DNA from: Parasponia andersonii
Lineage: Eukaryota > Streptophyta > Magnoliopsida > Rosales > Cannabaceae
Direction of reading: 5' to 3'
Assembly (NCBI GenBank): GCA_002914805.1
Contig: JXTB01000062.1
Coordinates: forward strand, 48,841 to 112,840
DNA length: 64,000 nt
Part shown: positions 23,986 through 35,091 of the stretch, piece by piece
Layout: each line of letters opens with the position of its first letter
Position numbering within the stretch: position 1 is the stretch's first letter
Made by a program: the position numbers and the translations under genes
Notes under the pieces: model-generated
The model's database searches: none
What the model saw: only the letters and a program-made list of their open reading frames with translations
What the model was told of the DNA's origin: nothing

Positions 23986-25214
23986 CCGGGACCTTCGAGG
24001 TCGAAGAAATAGAAGGGTACGGCTACTTCTTCCAAATCTAAGAAGTAAAAGGCACCTTCATCTTTGGGAACGTCCAGCTCGAAGAAGCAAAAAGGCAATG
24101 CTTTTTCTTCGAAATCAGAGAAGTAAAAAGCATCACAACCCACTACTTCTCAATAAGAGCATCTAATCCCTGCACCTCTAGCCACTGAAGTTAAAATTAG
24201 TTTTTCTTTGTCGTTATGTTTTAATCCTCACATACTAACTGTCACATCATTCTGTAGATATGATGAGAACTTGTAGTGGTCTATAAGCTCCATGACCTAC
24301 CTGGGGTTCTCAATCAAAATCAAGGATCCCAGAGAACAGCCTTCCAACCTCAAAAGGGAAAGAGAAGGTAGACACTTCAAAAAAGAGAAAAGTCACCTTC
24401 GAGGAGGTCCCTCAAAACTCACCTCTTCCGAAGTCTATAGAAACTACAAGCCAACTCGAGTCTTCACACAAGCAACCAGCTTCTTCCTTCTTTGGGACTC
24501 CCAACCAGGTCGATAAGGATGAAGAACTACTCTCGGTCCATTGTCAACTGCCAGAGAAGGCAAGCCTGAGTGCGACCTTTATTGATGTTCTTACCTCCGA
24601 AAAGGGCTGGGACAAGATGAAGTGAAGGCTAGCCAAGGTCCTTTTTAGTGCCGTAATGCGAATGCTGGCCAACATAAGTTTGAGTTACCCTTTCTAGTCA
24701 TATATACACGGTCTTTTCTTTTATTAATATCTATTTTGTTTCAAACTGATGTAGCTAATATGCTGATGTATGATCCGGTCCTCAAATGCATGGAGAAGGG
24801 AGAGAAAGTCGAAGAGATAACCCAAGCATGTGAGGAACTGAAGAAGACTCAGGAAGAGAAGAACAACTTCGAATCTAAGAAGAAACAGTTGCAGGAGTCA
24901 GTAGCTAAGGAAAAGCTAGAGAAAAAGCAGCTTGAAGAGTACGTGAAAGAGCTTGAGAAGACCATCTCTCAATACCTGGATGCTTTCAAAGAGGCTGGTC
25001 GCAAGGCAGTCGAAGACTTTAAGGCCACTGATGGCAAGGAGCACGAAGACAAGGCTAACAACATTACCACATCTACTATTATATATAACATCTATTTCGG
25101 GCACCCAAGGTTCAACTTTTCCTTTCTTGGTAAGGATATAGTCGAATTTGTTAGAGTTAGAAGGCAGACAAGGCTGTAGAGGAGGCTGCTAGGAAGGGTA
25201 CACCTACAGAATAG
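23986..25214 (+). pseudogene. Antisense gene of Tat-A, C-terminal part (Lys/Ser-rich and coiled coil)
   Basis: Directly after the LARD a frame reads Ser/Lys-rich repeats (SSKSKK, TSSSKKQKG) with in-frame stops. A Pro/Ser-rich part follows near 24310-24640, with FEEVPQNSPLPKS. An intron probably runs from about 24675 to 24753, ending gatgtag. The next exon encodes a clear coiled coil of about 110 residues (EELKKTQEEKNNFESKKKQL). A last small exon ends KAVEEAARKGTPTE at the stop 25212-25214. A long coiled coil after a Transposase_28 domain is usual for this protein type and suggests self-assembly or partner binding, but the function is unknown. Stops and a frame change make it a pseudogene. Confidence 0.65.
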
Positions 25215-26020
25215 ATAGTTTCTTTTTAAGAACTATTATTATAAATTACTAGACAAATGCGGGTTTACCATGCCGTATTTTCTTAATATTTTACTCGCAC
25301 ATAGGTGCAAGCTTATATTTACGATAATTTTTTATTCCTGCAAAATTGAATTAAACATATATCACATGATAATATAAATGCATAATTTAACCAAGTAGTT
25401 AGTCACTGAAGTGATTGATCAGTACGCTATTATGATTCAAATCCAATTAACTTAAAATGGATTTTAAGTATTAGGATTGGTTAGGTCACTTATGAAAAAC
25501 AACGAGCATGAGTGATGCGAACTCAATATTTGTTGTCCAAAAGTTCTATGTCAAAATAGAATGAATAGCAATATATCACATCGAAATATGGACGTTTTGC
25601 TTAGTCACTTTTTTGTTCGAGAAGGGATATTATGTAATACGACATGCTAAGGCATGAAGCGAGGAGAAAATTTGAAGATTTTTAGAAATTTTTAAAAAAT
25701 TCGTCCGTTCAAAATTCTAACTCCTCTAAATAAACTTTTGCGTAGTTCTTTAGGAAGCGAGTAGGAGGTTACTTGATCTGATCCCACTACCCTCTAAGCT
25801 TTATGGTGTTCAAAGATGGCCATGAAACTATAAAAGACGAACAAATAAAAAGATAATATAATAAATTGAAGAAATAATGCCTTTATTGACAAATTCAAAT
25901 GACGAATAACAAGATTTACCCACAGGCCATTGAAGTTACATGAAGATATATAAAGATTTATTGATAATAACGACTAAGCAATTCCACATTTCAAGCATGT
26001 TCGATCTTTTATCCTCCGGT
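25215..26020. other. Spacer between antisense gene and Tat-A pol
   Basis: The two genes converge here. This 800-bp AT-rich stretch holds no recognisable coding sequence. It should contain the 3' ends of both transcripts, but no terminator signal stands out. Confidence 0.5.
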
Positions 26021-26880
26021 GCGAGTTAATTTATATGTCCCAGGTCGAATGATGGCATTAATAATGTATGGTCCTTCCCAAGATGGTCCAAATACAACAG
26101 AGCCATACTCTTTAATATTAGGGAGAATTTGTCGAAGAATAAGATCACCAACTCGTAGTTGGGACTGCTCGTATCTTTCTCCCTAAAGATAGAGCTTGAT
26201 TCTCATCAATATATTATTCTGATCTTGCTTATAAGTAGTTCGTCGTAAGGAACTCGCACTAATTTCAATTAGGACCATTGCTTCATATCCATATGCTAGA
26301 GAGAATTAAGTCCCTCTAGTGGTAGTACGTTGAGTGGTGCAACAAGCCCATAGTACTTCGTCTTCAGATTCTGTTTTAGTGCCTTGTTTATAGCTTTGAT
26401 CTATCCATTGGCTTGTGGATGACCAACAATTGAGAAGCTTTTCTTGATACCTAGATTATCACAAAAGTTTTGAAATTCATCGTAGTCGAATTATTTCCAA
26501 TTATTAGAAACTATTATTTGTGGTATACCATATCGGCAGATGATAGATTTATAAACAAAATCTATCATCTTTTTTGCGGAAATAGTACTGAAGGCTTTAG
26601 CTTCTGTCCAGTTGGTGAAATAATCAACTTCAACTACTGCATACTTCAACCCACCTCATGTTAATGGGAGTGTTCCAATAATATCAATTCCCCATACTGC
26701 AACTGGGCACAAACTTGTCATCGAAGTAAGAGGAACAAGAGGTGATATAAGAATGATTGCAAATCTTTGACATTTATCGCATTTTTTAGAAAATTCCATA
26801 GCACCTTTCTTCATAGTAGGCCAAACTACCCTTGTCACAGAGCTTTGTTTGCAAGTGCTTGCCTCCTATAATGAATTTTA
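26021..26880 (-). pseudogene. Tat-A integrase
   Basis: Read on the minus strand, the zinc-binding domain ends with MEFSKKCDKCQRFA (26656-26838). The core starts with VWGIDIIGTLPL, where the first catalytic Asp can be seen. The C-terminal part (about 26030-26190) reads GDLVLRQILPN and FGPSWEGPYIINAII, the usual tail of Tat integrases. The middle of the core (26240-26640) is scattered over frames with stops. It acts after RNase H in the Gag-Pol order and would have inserted the element DNA. Confidence 0.8.
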
Positions 26881-27900
26881 CATATCTCTTCATGAATTCC
26901 CCTCATAATGTAGAGTTCTCTTTCTTTATCAACACATAATAATAATGGTGAGCTAAAACTTCTCTGGTGAGCTAAAACTTCTCTGATAGAGCTTTCCGTC
27001 ATAAATGATGTAGCAAGTTGCCTTCATTTGAAGTCACTTCGTATCGTCTTTATTCTCAGAAAGTTCGCCATCTTGTAGATACTTCATTATAGGATCTATC
27101 CATGAAAGCTTCTAGTCGATTGGTATGGTTACTTGAGGCTCTACTTTGATACTCGGTCTTGCGAGGAATTCGACAAGGACCACCTTCAACAATTTTGCAT
27201 CTTTTGTGAACGCTATTTTAGCTAAAGCGTCTGCCTAAGAATTTTTAGTGGGAGGAAGCAGCTGAATGCTATAAGTAGTAAATGTCAAAAGAAGTCTTTA
27301 CACCTCGTGTAGATAGGCCAGTATCTTTCTCCCTCTGGCCTGCTAATCTCCAATCACTTGACAAACGACCAATTGGGAATCAATAAATATCTCAATCATT
27401 TCGACCTTAATTTCTTGTGCAAGCTTCAGTCCAACTATCGACACCTCATATTCTGATTCATCATTTGATGTTGGAAATCCAAAGTGAAGCGCACAATGGA
27501 TATTATACCTCTATGGATTAATTAATATCAAACCTGCACCAGCTCTATTGTCGTTTGATGATCCATCAAAATAAAGTTTTCACAATTTAGTTAAATGCAT
27601 TGTAGGTTTCTCAATTACTTCTGTGAGAAAATTGACATCGTAGATGAACTCTACAATGAAATCTGCAAAAGCTTGTCCTTTAATCATAGTACAAGGTCGA
27701 ATATTGATGTTAAATTGGCTCAACTCAATTGCCCAATTAAGTAATCATCCTAAAGCTTCAGGCTTTTGCGAAACCTACTTTAGCGGAAAATTCGTGAAAA
27801 TCTCGATGGAATGCACATATAAGTATGGTCGAAGCTTTTAAGATGCGACAATAAGCACTAGCACCAATTTCTCCATCTCCAGATATCTTGTCTTAGTGTC
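26881..27900 (-). pseudogene. Tat-A RNase H (archaeal-like second RNase H)
   Basis: Minus-strand reading gives KLYFDGSSNDNRAGAGLIL, then DESEYEVSIVGLKLAQEI and FIDSQLVVCQV (about 27340-27580). The Asp, Glu and Asp of an RNase H active site are all present in these motifs. A D-G-(A/S)-S start and a DSQLVV block are typical of the extra RNase H of Tat elements. Upstream (27700-27900) a stretch with LLNWAIELSQFNI is the usual end of the first RNase H. Stops interrupt it. Confidence 0.82.
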
Positions 27901-28960
27901 AAACAATCTTTTGCTCACGTAATATACATGTCATTGTATAGTTTCTTCCTCTCGAATCAATGTTACGCTCATCGCATATTTTGAAACTGTGAGGTATAAA
28001 TACAGCTTTTCCCCTGATTTTGGTTTCGACAAGAGTGGAGGAGAACTTAGGTGTTTCTTCAATTCTTAGAGCACCTGCTTGCATTTCTCAGTCCATTCAA
28101 ACTTCTTTGAATCCTTCAACACCTTGAAGAATGGTTGGTATTTGTCGGTTGATCTTGATATAAATTAACTTAGTGCAGCCACTCTTCTCACGAAGCTCTA
28201 TACATCTTTGAGTTTTCATGCAGACTGCAAGTCAATCAATGCTTGGATCTTTTCAGGTTAGCTTCGATACCTCATTGATTGACCGTGAATCCTAGAAACT
28301 TCGCAGATCCTACTCCAAATGCACATATCTGAGGATTCAACATCATCTAATACTTCGGTAGAATTTTGAACATCTTGTCAAGATGTTTGATGTGATCGTC
28401 AGCTTTGTTCGACTTCACCAACATGTCATCGACATAGGCTTCCATTGTTTTGCCCATTTGTTTTGCAAACATCATATTGAATAGATGTCGAGAAGTTACT
28501 CCTTGGTTGGTGAGTCTGAATAGGATTTTCTTTTAGCAATATGACCCTCGATCAGTGCTGAATAAGGTGTGTTCCTCATCTAGTTCATACATAAGAATTT
28601 GATTCTATCTAGAATACACCTCCATGAAACCTAGCAGTTCATGTTCGGCCGTCGCATCTAAAAGTTGATTGGTTCTTGGAAGAGGAAAACTATCCTTTAG
28701 GCATGCTTTTGTTAAGATCAGTGAAATCAATCCATGTCCTCCACGTTTCATTGGATTTCTTTACCAAAACTGGAATTGCAAGCCAGTTCGGATAAAAAGA
28801 TTCCCTGATGAATCCAATCTTAATCGATTTCTCGACCTCCTCTTTCAGTATGATGTAGCATTCTAGATCCATTACTCTTCTTTTTTGTCATATGGGCTTC
28901 TTTGTCGTATCAATATTAGGGCAGTAGCACGTAACATTCGGATCAATGCCCACCATATCT
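27901..28960 (-). pseudogene. Tat-A reverse transcriptase
   Basis: The minus strand reads LKEEVEKSIKIGFIRE and FTDLNKSMPKG (28690-28872) at the RT start. YVDDMLVKSNKAD follows near 28415-28450, so the YVDD catalytic pair is intact. CAFGVGSAKFLGF and a thumb/connection region with LLSKPKSGEKLYLYL come after. This is the standard RT fold of Tat elements. The part between fingers and palm (28470-28690) is broken by stops, so the gene is dead despite its intact active site. Confidence 0.85.
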
Positions 28961-29229
28961 GAATATTGCTATACGAAGACATCCAAATTTACTTTTATGA
29001 ATGCAACTAATTCAGTTCGCATTGAATCTTGAATCTTTACTCTGATTTTTAATACCTTCGAAGACTCTTTGATTGACAAATCTTCCAGGTCTTCGATGAG
29101 TCTAGTCTTGACCCCTCCATCAATCTCTCATTGGTCGAGGTCTTCAATTGATGTTGCACCTAATGCTTCTTTTCGTAGTTGGACCATCATTGTGCGATGT
29201 GTTATCTCTCTCGTTGCGAGCTTTAGAGA

Positions 29230-29640
29230 ATTTTCATAGCAAGACTATGCAGTGTATTGGTTACCTTGCACCTCGCCTATTCCATATTGAGTTGGAAACT
29301 TCATGGCAAGATGATAAATTGAAGTGACATCCCACAGTTCCCTCAACGTTGGTATCTCTAGTATGGCATTGAATGCGGAAGCATAATCCACCACCGAAAA
29401 TTGAGTCATTACTGTTGAAACTCTAGGATAAGTCCTAATGTTCACCATCAACTCTATCATGCCTTTCAACATTATGCCATCACATGTAAATCCATAGAGT
29501 AGAGTAACAGCAGGTTTTAGATCATTATCACCTAACCCTATCTTCTTGTATCGTAGTATAGAATATCGACAACACTCCCATTGTCGACTAATACTCACCA
29601 TAATTATGTACTTCCATAGTTGATTTTTGTAACGAGTTCG
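29230..29640 (-). pseudogene. Tat-A protease region
   Basis: The 118-codon frame 29245-29601 holds KKIGLGDNDLKPAVTLLYGF, FSVVDYASAFNAILEIPTL and MKFPTQYGIGEVQGNQ. This is the recognisable C-terminal two thirds of the Tat retropepsin. The N-terminal active-site Asp region should lie near 29600-29700, where frames are disrupted and I cannot point to a D-(S/T/G)-G triad. Confidence 0.78.
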
Positions 29641-31665
29641 TCATTATATGGATAATGGACCTCGCTTACATCCTGCTCCGTGAAGGTGATGTCCAAGTTT
29701 AGTACCCATTAAAGCTTTTGCAGATGCTGCTCATGCTGTATCACATTAGTCAATAGTTTTTGTCATGCTTTTTGTACATATCTATCATGCACTCTCTTTA
29801 AACCTCCACTAATATACGGGCCTCCAAATATAGTTCGTACTTCGCATTGAACTTCCAGAGGTCACTGTTGGTTTTCTTCTCTCACCCTACCATTCTTCCT
29901 GGTATAATGTCACAACTACCCTTCTCTGATTAACCTCTCAATTTCATCTTTTAGAGCATAGTAGTTGTTAGTGTGGTGCCCAATATAATTATGACATCAG
30001 CATAATTTGTTGGGATTGTATTTTGCTCTATCCTGTTTTATTGGCTCTAGTTGACAATACTACTCTTGCTGATTTATGATCGTATAAATATAATCTATAG
30101 GTATACTTATCTCGATATAATTATTAAATCACAGGAGAGATCATGGGATCTCCTACTTCTTTGGCTCGGGCTGCTTTTCAACTGGTTGTTCGTTCTTTCA
30201 TTTTCTTGACTTTTTATTATTATTAGTGTTGGTTATTGTGGTCGCATCCTTGGTTGTATCTTTTCTTCATTCCTTCTTTGTCTTATGAAAATTTTCTTGA
30301 GAAGATTCCACACTTTGATGTCGACCAACTCTTCGATAGAAGTCTTCAAGAGTCCTACACTCCTGCTCCAGCAATTCATTTTAGAGTTTAGTCTCTGGTC
30401 ACACTCTGGCCATCATTAAAGTTAGGACTCCTCCTTCAGGTGGGTTGTTGACTTTCGCCTACTCTGACGTAAAATGGTTGAGGTATGATTGCAGAGTGTC
30501 CTCTAGACCGTGTTGAGTGGTTGACAAACTAATTAATGGAACAGTGAAATTCTTTATAGCCTGAAATTATCTCAAAAATACAGTTTGGAGTTACTACCAG
30601 GATGAAATCAAATCAAATTGAAGTCCTCTGAACCACTTCTTTGTTGCACCTGTAAGAATAATAGCAAAACACGTGCAACGTGCGAAGTCATCAACCTAGT
30701 GGAGTTCCATCAGATCATTGAAGTGATCCATGTGTTTCTGCGGATCAGTCTTCTCATCGAAAGTGTTTATAGTGGGAAGTTTGAATCCTCCACGTAATGC
30801 AACAGCTCAAATTCTTCATTGAATAATGATTGATGATATCCATCTACAAGCTCATCATCATATCCAACAAATGCATCTAATACGATCCTCAGGTTATGAA
30901 CATGAATACTAGGAGGAAGAGCATTATCTCTTGCTGGTGATAGGGTGGTCTTTGGTCATTATTACCATGACGTAAGCCAGGTTGATCAGGCAGGGTCTAT
31001 GGTGACTTTTGAGAAGATTCTATTGAAATAGTTCGACATGATGGGGTTTGGTTGTTATGATGCGATGTGGATCACTCATGACTACCTCTTTGATGTAGTT
31101 GTTCTGGGTATTGTCACAGGTCTACATAGTTTTGCCTTACTTCCCTGTTTATTCTCTCAAAGACGCTTTTCGATTGACGATTCTGATCGTTATTCAGATG
31201 CTCACAGTTGGTTGGATCTCGCTAAGAGGGTTATCTATGATCAAGGTTTGTGCTTGAACTTCCAGTAATGGACTTCAGTGGTAAGTCCGTGACTTTGCCC
31301 TTTCCCTTAGAAGTGTGATCCGCTTAGTGCTCCTACTGGGCTCTGATCTATACGCGATTTCCTGCCTCTTGAATATATATCCCTCTCTCTAGCTATCGAG
31401 CAAGACGGTCTCTGGGGCATTCCTATTATGGTGGCATCATCATCTATTTTTCAACAAGTCACAATAAAGAATCATTGATCTCGTTAGTGATTTGCTAAAG
31501 GTTTCCAAGACAATCCTCCATGTGATCTTGTCTCTGAACAATATTTTGATATGTTGCAGTCATGGTTAGTTGATCCTATGTAGGATCGATTTGTACAACA
31601 ATAACACTTTGAGAGTGATTTTGGCTAACTCTAGTGTTTATGGTGGTGTTTATTGTGTTAGCCAT
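29641..31665 (-). pseudogene. Tat-A Gag
   Basis: The probable start is ATG 31665 on the minus strand, reading MANTINTTINTRVSQ, 60 bp from the 5' LTR. The capsid region lies at about 30300-30850, with a segment for short-range Gag packing (RVLEDFYRRVGRHQ). Near 29930-30020 the reading CHNYIGHH then LKDEIERLIREG matches the degenerate zinc-knuckle-plus-helix end typical of Tat Gag. Many stops and shifts are present, and no open stretch exceeds about 75 codons. Confidence 0.72.
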
Positions 31666-31724
31666 TGTTGAATGGACGAGAATGACAAACTCTTTCATGG
31701 AATGGCCCTTCTTCTAGGGCTAAT

Positions 31725-32324
31725 TATTGACGAAAGTTTTATCAACAATCAATTTAGAAAATTGCAAGATATAGCTTATGAGTAAAAAAGGTTGGAAAAA
31801 GAAAGCAAATAAGGAGACAAGTATTTTAGAGTGGTTCAGCCCAAAAAAAGATGAACCTACGTCCACTGTTCTTCACTATTTTCTTAAGAATTACAAGAGT
31901 TTCTCTAAGTCTCAAGGTAAGAATAAAGAGAGAATTATGGAGAGTGTATAGTGAAGTACTTTTGAGATGATAAATAATCAGACTGAGCCCTATTTATATA
32001 GGTGAGGGTGGCTCAATATTTTCTAATTGTGAAAATGAGAAATGACATAATCTGAATGCACAATTTTGGGTAATAATAAAGAATTAGGTAATAACTAATA
32101 AATAGATTACTTAATTTCTATTTGGAAGCTTATTTCCCTTTCTTCGCAGATCACCTGTTTGAAGAAGCTTGATTTAGTTTCCTTTATTAAGGTCGCATGT
32201 TATCCATTCGGAACAAGACGCACTATTGGTTATTGTTAATATGCGACCTGGCGCATTCTCCTCACTGCCATTGACTTTCCTTTTCTGGCGTTAACCAATG
32301 TTGTAAATTTAAAATCGCACAACA
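31725..32324 (-). repeat. 5' LTR of Tat-A
   Basis: It is 600 bp. On the plus strand it starts tattgacgaaag (the terminal TG is changed to TA) and ends cgcacaaca, which in element orientation is tgttgtgcg. It is followed by the target duplication agcat (32325-32329). Confidence 0.9.
31990..32001 (-). promoter_or_regulatory. TATA box of the Tat-A 5' LTR
   Basis: On the minus strand this reads cctatataaatagg, a strong TATA box. The 3' LTR has the degraded equivalent (ttatataaagg) at about 14337-14347. Its direction agrees with the gag-pol strand. Confidence 0.6.
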
Positions 32325-32329
32325 AGCAT

Positions 32330-32572
32330 CATATGGTACCCCTTCTGATCCCAAGATCAAAAATACAACCACATGTCCTTTTTTGTGAAAGCTCACTAAG
32401 CCATGTTTGGAGAAAAGAAAAGAAATGGAGAAAAAGGAAGGAAAAAAATCTTGTTGGATGCATTTTAATACGGGTTTCATTTCACAACAGCATGACTAAG
32501 AGAAAGGCCTCAATCAAAGATTCAAAATCGTATGGGATATATGGGTTTAATCATGTGGAGATATTTAATTAG
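32330..32572. other. Short unassigned flank between Tat-A and the hAT-like element
   Basis: This contains an A/G-rich stretch near 32405-32450 but no coding motif. The short open frames on both strands here show no family resemblance. Confidence 0.4.
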
Positions 32573-32774
32573 TAGCGATAGCAATTTAACCTTAAAATCT
32601 GTGTACCGCGGGTACCCACCTTAATAGAGTGGGTTGAACGGGTTTGGGTTTTAGAGGCTATATTTATGACAAGTTCGGAGAGGGTTCAAATTTAGATGTA
32701 CCCATCTCCGAACCCGACCCGATTATGTACTTATATGTTATTTTTAAAAATATAATATATATATATATATATAT

Positions 32775-33448
32775 GGGTGAGTTTCCAATAGGTATTTTTG
32801 TTTTTGCTGTATAGATGGGTAAGTTTGACTAATTTAGAAATAAACCTACAATAACAAGTCTTCTCATTCATTATAATAATTTTTAATTCTTTTTTATTTA
32901 TTTTATTTTTGAATATTTAATTTAAAGTTTAATTTTTTAATTACCTTTAATTTAAAACTATATGTACTATTGTATCCTCAATATTTCATAAAATTTATTT
33001 TTTACTATACAAACGGTAAAATCCAAGGTAGCATAATTTTGTATATTATGAATAAATTTTTTTCTTATATAACAAAAATAAATAAAGCAACTACATTGAA
33101 GAACAATTTATTTAAAAAAACAATTATGCGTGAAACAACTAAAAATTTGTACATCTTTTGTTGTTTTTTTTCCAATGAATAATATAGTTGAGAGTGATTT
33201 AAGATTATTAAGTATTTTTCACTAGTTTCATTTTTTTTATTAAAAAAAAATAAAAAAAATTGATCAACTCATCAGGTTACCCATATTGTTTATTTTAAAT
33301 AATTTTCTATATTTATATGCATATTAATTATATTAATCTTTTTAGTAAATCTACTAACGTCATTTTATCCATTAGATTAAAATCCGATGGCCCAAAATAG
33401 AGTACCCATCTATGGAGTAAAACAAAAATCACTATTGAAATATCACCC
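32775..33448. mobile_element. Inverted-repeat MITE (674 bp)
   Basis: About 50 bp at the left (gggtgagtttccaatagg onward) and the reverse complement of the right end (gggtgatatttcaatag onward) align through tttttgtttt and atagatgggta. The element sits between TA-rich tracts, which may be the target site. The interior is AT-rich and non-coding. Its superfamily is not certain. Confidence 0.7.
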
Positions 33449-33536
33449 TATATATATATATGTATATATGTAAATATGTAATGCAATTAAAAAAAATTAA
33501 AATTTAAAGCCCATTCCCCATTACTTAAAGAAGCCC

Positions 33537-33735
33537 CACTACTAAAAATGTGTACTATCACGGCGCGTGTACGGAAGCGCCGTGATAATGGATTAACTAT
33601 CGCAGTGCTTGTTAAGCGTCGTGACAAATGTGGCAATACAACGGCGCCTAAAAAGCGTCATGGTATTTAACTTTCACGGCACCCATTAGGCACTGTGATA
33701 TACTTTTCTCAGCGCTTTATAGGCGCTAAGTAGGG
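33537..33735. repeat. CACTA 5' subterminal repeats
   Basis: Motifs such as cggcgcctaaaaagcg and cacggcacccattaggc recur in both orientations every 20-40 bp. In CACTA elements such motifs are binding sites for the TnpA-type protein and are usually heavily methylated. Confidence 0.85.
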
Positions 33736-33738
33736 TCC

Positions 33739-33858
33739 CTATATAAAAGACCAAAATAACGAGCCCAGCAGAGCCACACTCGCCATTTTCCTCCACTTCC
33801 AGCCGCGGCCAAGAGTCTCCCCCTTCCACCATTTTCACCGTTTTTTCCGGCAAACAAG
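33739..33858 (+). promoter_or_regulatory. CACTA promoter and first untranslated exon
   Basis: A TATA box (ctatataaaag, 33739-33749) lies 200 bp inside the element. A C-rich leader follows and ends caaacaag, with the splice donor gtaggttt at 33859. This would start the transposase transcript. Confidence 0.6.
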
Positions 33859-34502
33859 GTAGGTTTAAGTTTTGAAACTCGTTTTTGTCACTAAAATTAC
33901 ATTATCGATTATGTTAACCATGATTTTGACCAATTATTTTGTAGAAATTTCATGTTTTAGGTTATATTTGAAAGAGTTTATATTTGAAAACCCTAATTTA
34001 TCAAATATGAATATCTTGAGCATGCATTTATAATATTCACTCTTGTAATGCCGAATTAGACTATTTATTTACTAGAAATCTTATTTTTGGGTAAGTTTTG
34101 CTATTTAAGTGAATTAATCCAAATTTGTTATTATTTTGTTGGTATTTTTTTTTTTATTTTAGGCGAAATGTGAGTTCATTTAGATGTAAAAAGTTACAAA
34201 TTGAAAGTGTGTATATGAATTTATACCAATTTCATATTTATTTACTAGAAATCGTATATTAGATTATACTTTTTAATTTCCATCCGGAGTGTCAATTAAT
34301 CCAAATTTATGCAATTTTAATTGAATATTGTGTAGTTTTTTAGAAATTTACATATTCAATATTTAATTTAAAGTATTATGGATTATAGATGTTTAATTTT
34401 ATTTATCATTTTAATTTGCGTATAGGTTTTAGTAGAAGTTAGAGTACTGAGATTACTTGTGAATTAGCAAACTGAGCAAACTGAGGTATATTTCCTCAAA
34501 TT

Positions 34503-35090
34503 NNNNNNNNNNNNNNNNNNNNNNNNNNNNNNNNNNNNNNNNNNNNNNNNNNNNNNNNNNNNNNNNNNNNNNNNNNNNNNNNNNNNNNNNNNNNNNNNNN
34601 NNNNNNNNNNNNNNNNNNNNNNNNNNNNNNNNNNNNNNNNNNNNNNNNNNNNNNNNNNNNNNNNNNNNNNNNNNNNNNNNNNNNNNNNNNNNNNNNNNNN
34701 NNNNNNNNNNNNNNNNNNNNNNNNNNNNNNNNNNNNNNNNNNNNNNNNNNNNNNNNNNNNNNNNNNNNNNNNNNNNNNNNNNNNNNNNNNNNNNNNNNNN
34801 NNNNNNNNNNNNNNNNNNNNNNNNNNNNNNNNNNNNNNNNNNNNNNNNNNNNNNNNNNNNNNNNNNNNNNNNNNNNNNNNNNNNNNNNNNNNNNNNNNNN
34901 NNNNNNNNNNNNNNNNNNNNNNNNNNNNNNNNNNNNNNNNNNNNNNNNNNNNNNNNNNNNNNNNNNNNNNNNNNNNNNNNNNNNNNNNNNNNNNNNNNNN
35001 NNNNNNNNNNNNNNNNNNNNNNNNNNNNNNNNNNNNNNNNNNNNNNNNNNNNNNNNNNNNNNNNNNNNNNNNNNNNNNNNNNNNNNNNNN
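34503..35090. other. Assembly gap (588 N) in the CACTA transposase gene
   Basis: This is a run of N directly before the Transposase_21 domain. The missing part should hold the transposase N terminus, usually with a transposase-associated domain. Confidence 0.9.
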
Positions 35091-35091
35091 T

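Larger units (their letters stand above)
14070..32324 (-). mobile_element. Tat-A: Tat-lineage Ty3/Gypsy retrotransposon with an antisense extra gene
   Basis: The element is bounded by LTRs at 14070-14611 and 31725-32324 and by an identical 5-bp target duplication, agcat, at 14065-14069 and 32325-32329. Gag-Pol lies on the minus strand from 31665 down to about 26020. Between pol and the 3' LTR there is a gene on the opposite strand (15884-25214). Antisense extra genes in this position are known from Tat-lineage elements such as Grande. Pol motifs fit Tat: a protease with KFPTQYGIGEVQGNQ, RT with EVEKSIKIGFIRE and FTDLNKSMPKG, and a second, archaeal-like RNase H. Without the nested LARD the element would be about 11.3 kb. 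All frames are broken. Confidence 0.92.

Noticed and set aside
26470..26664. Plus-strand open frame in Tat-A pol
   Set aside because: It is antisense to the integrase and has no motif of its own.
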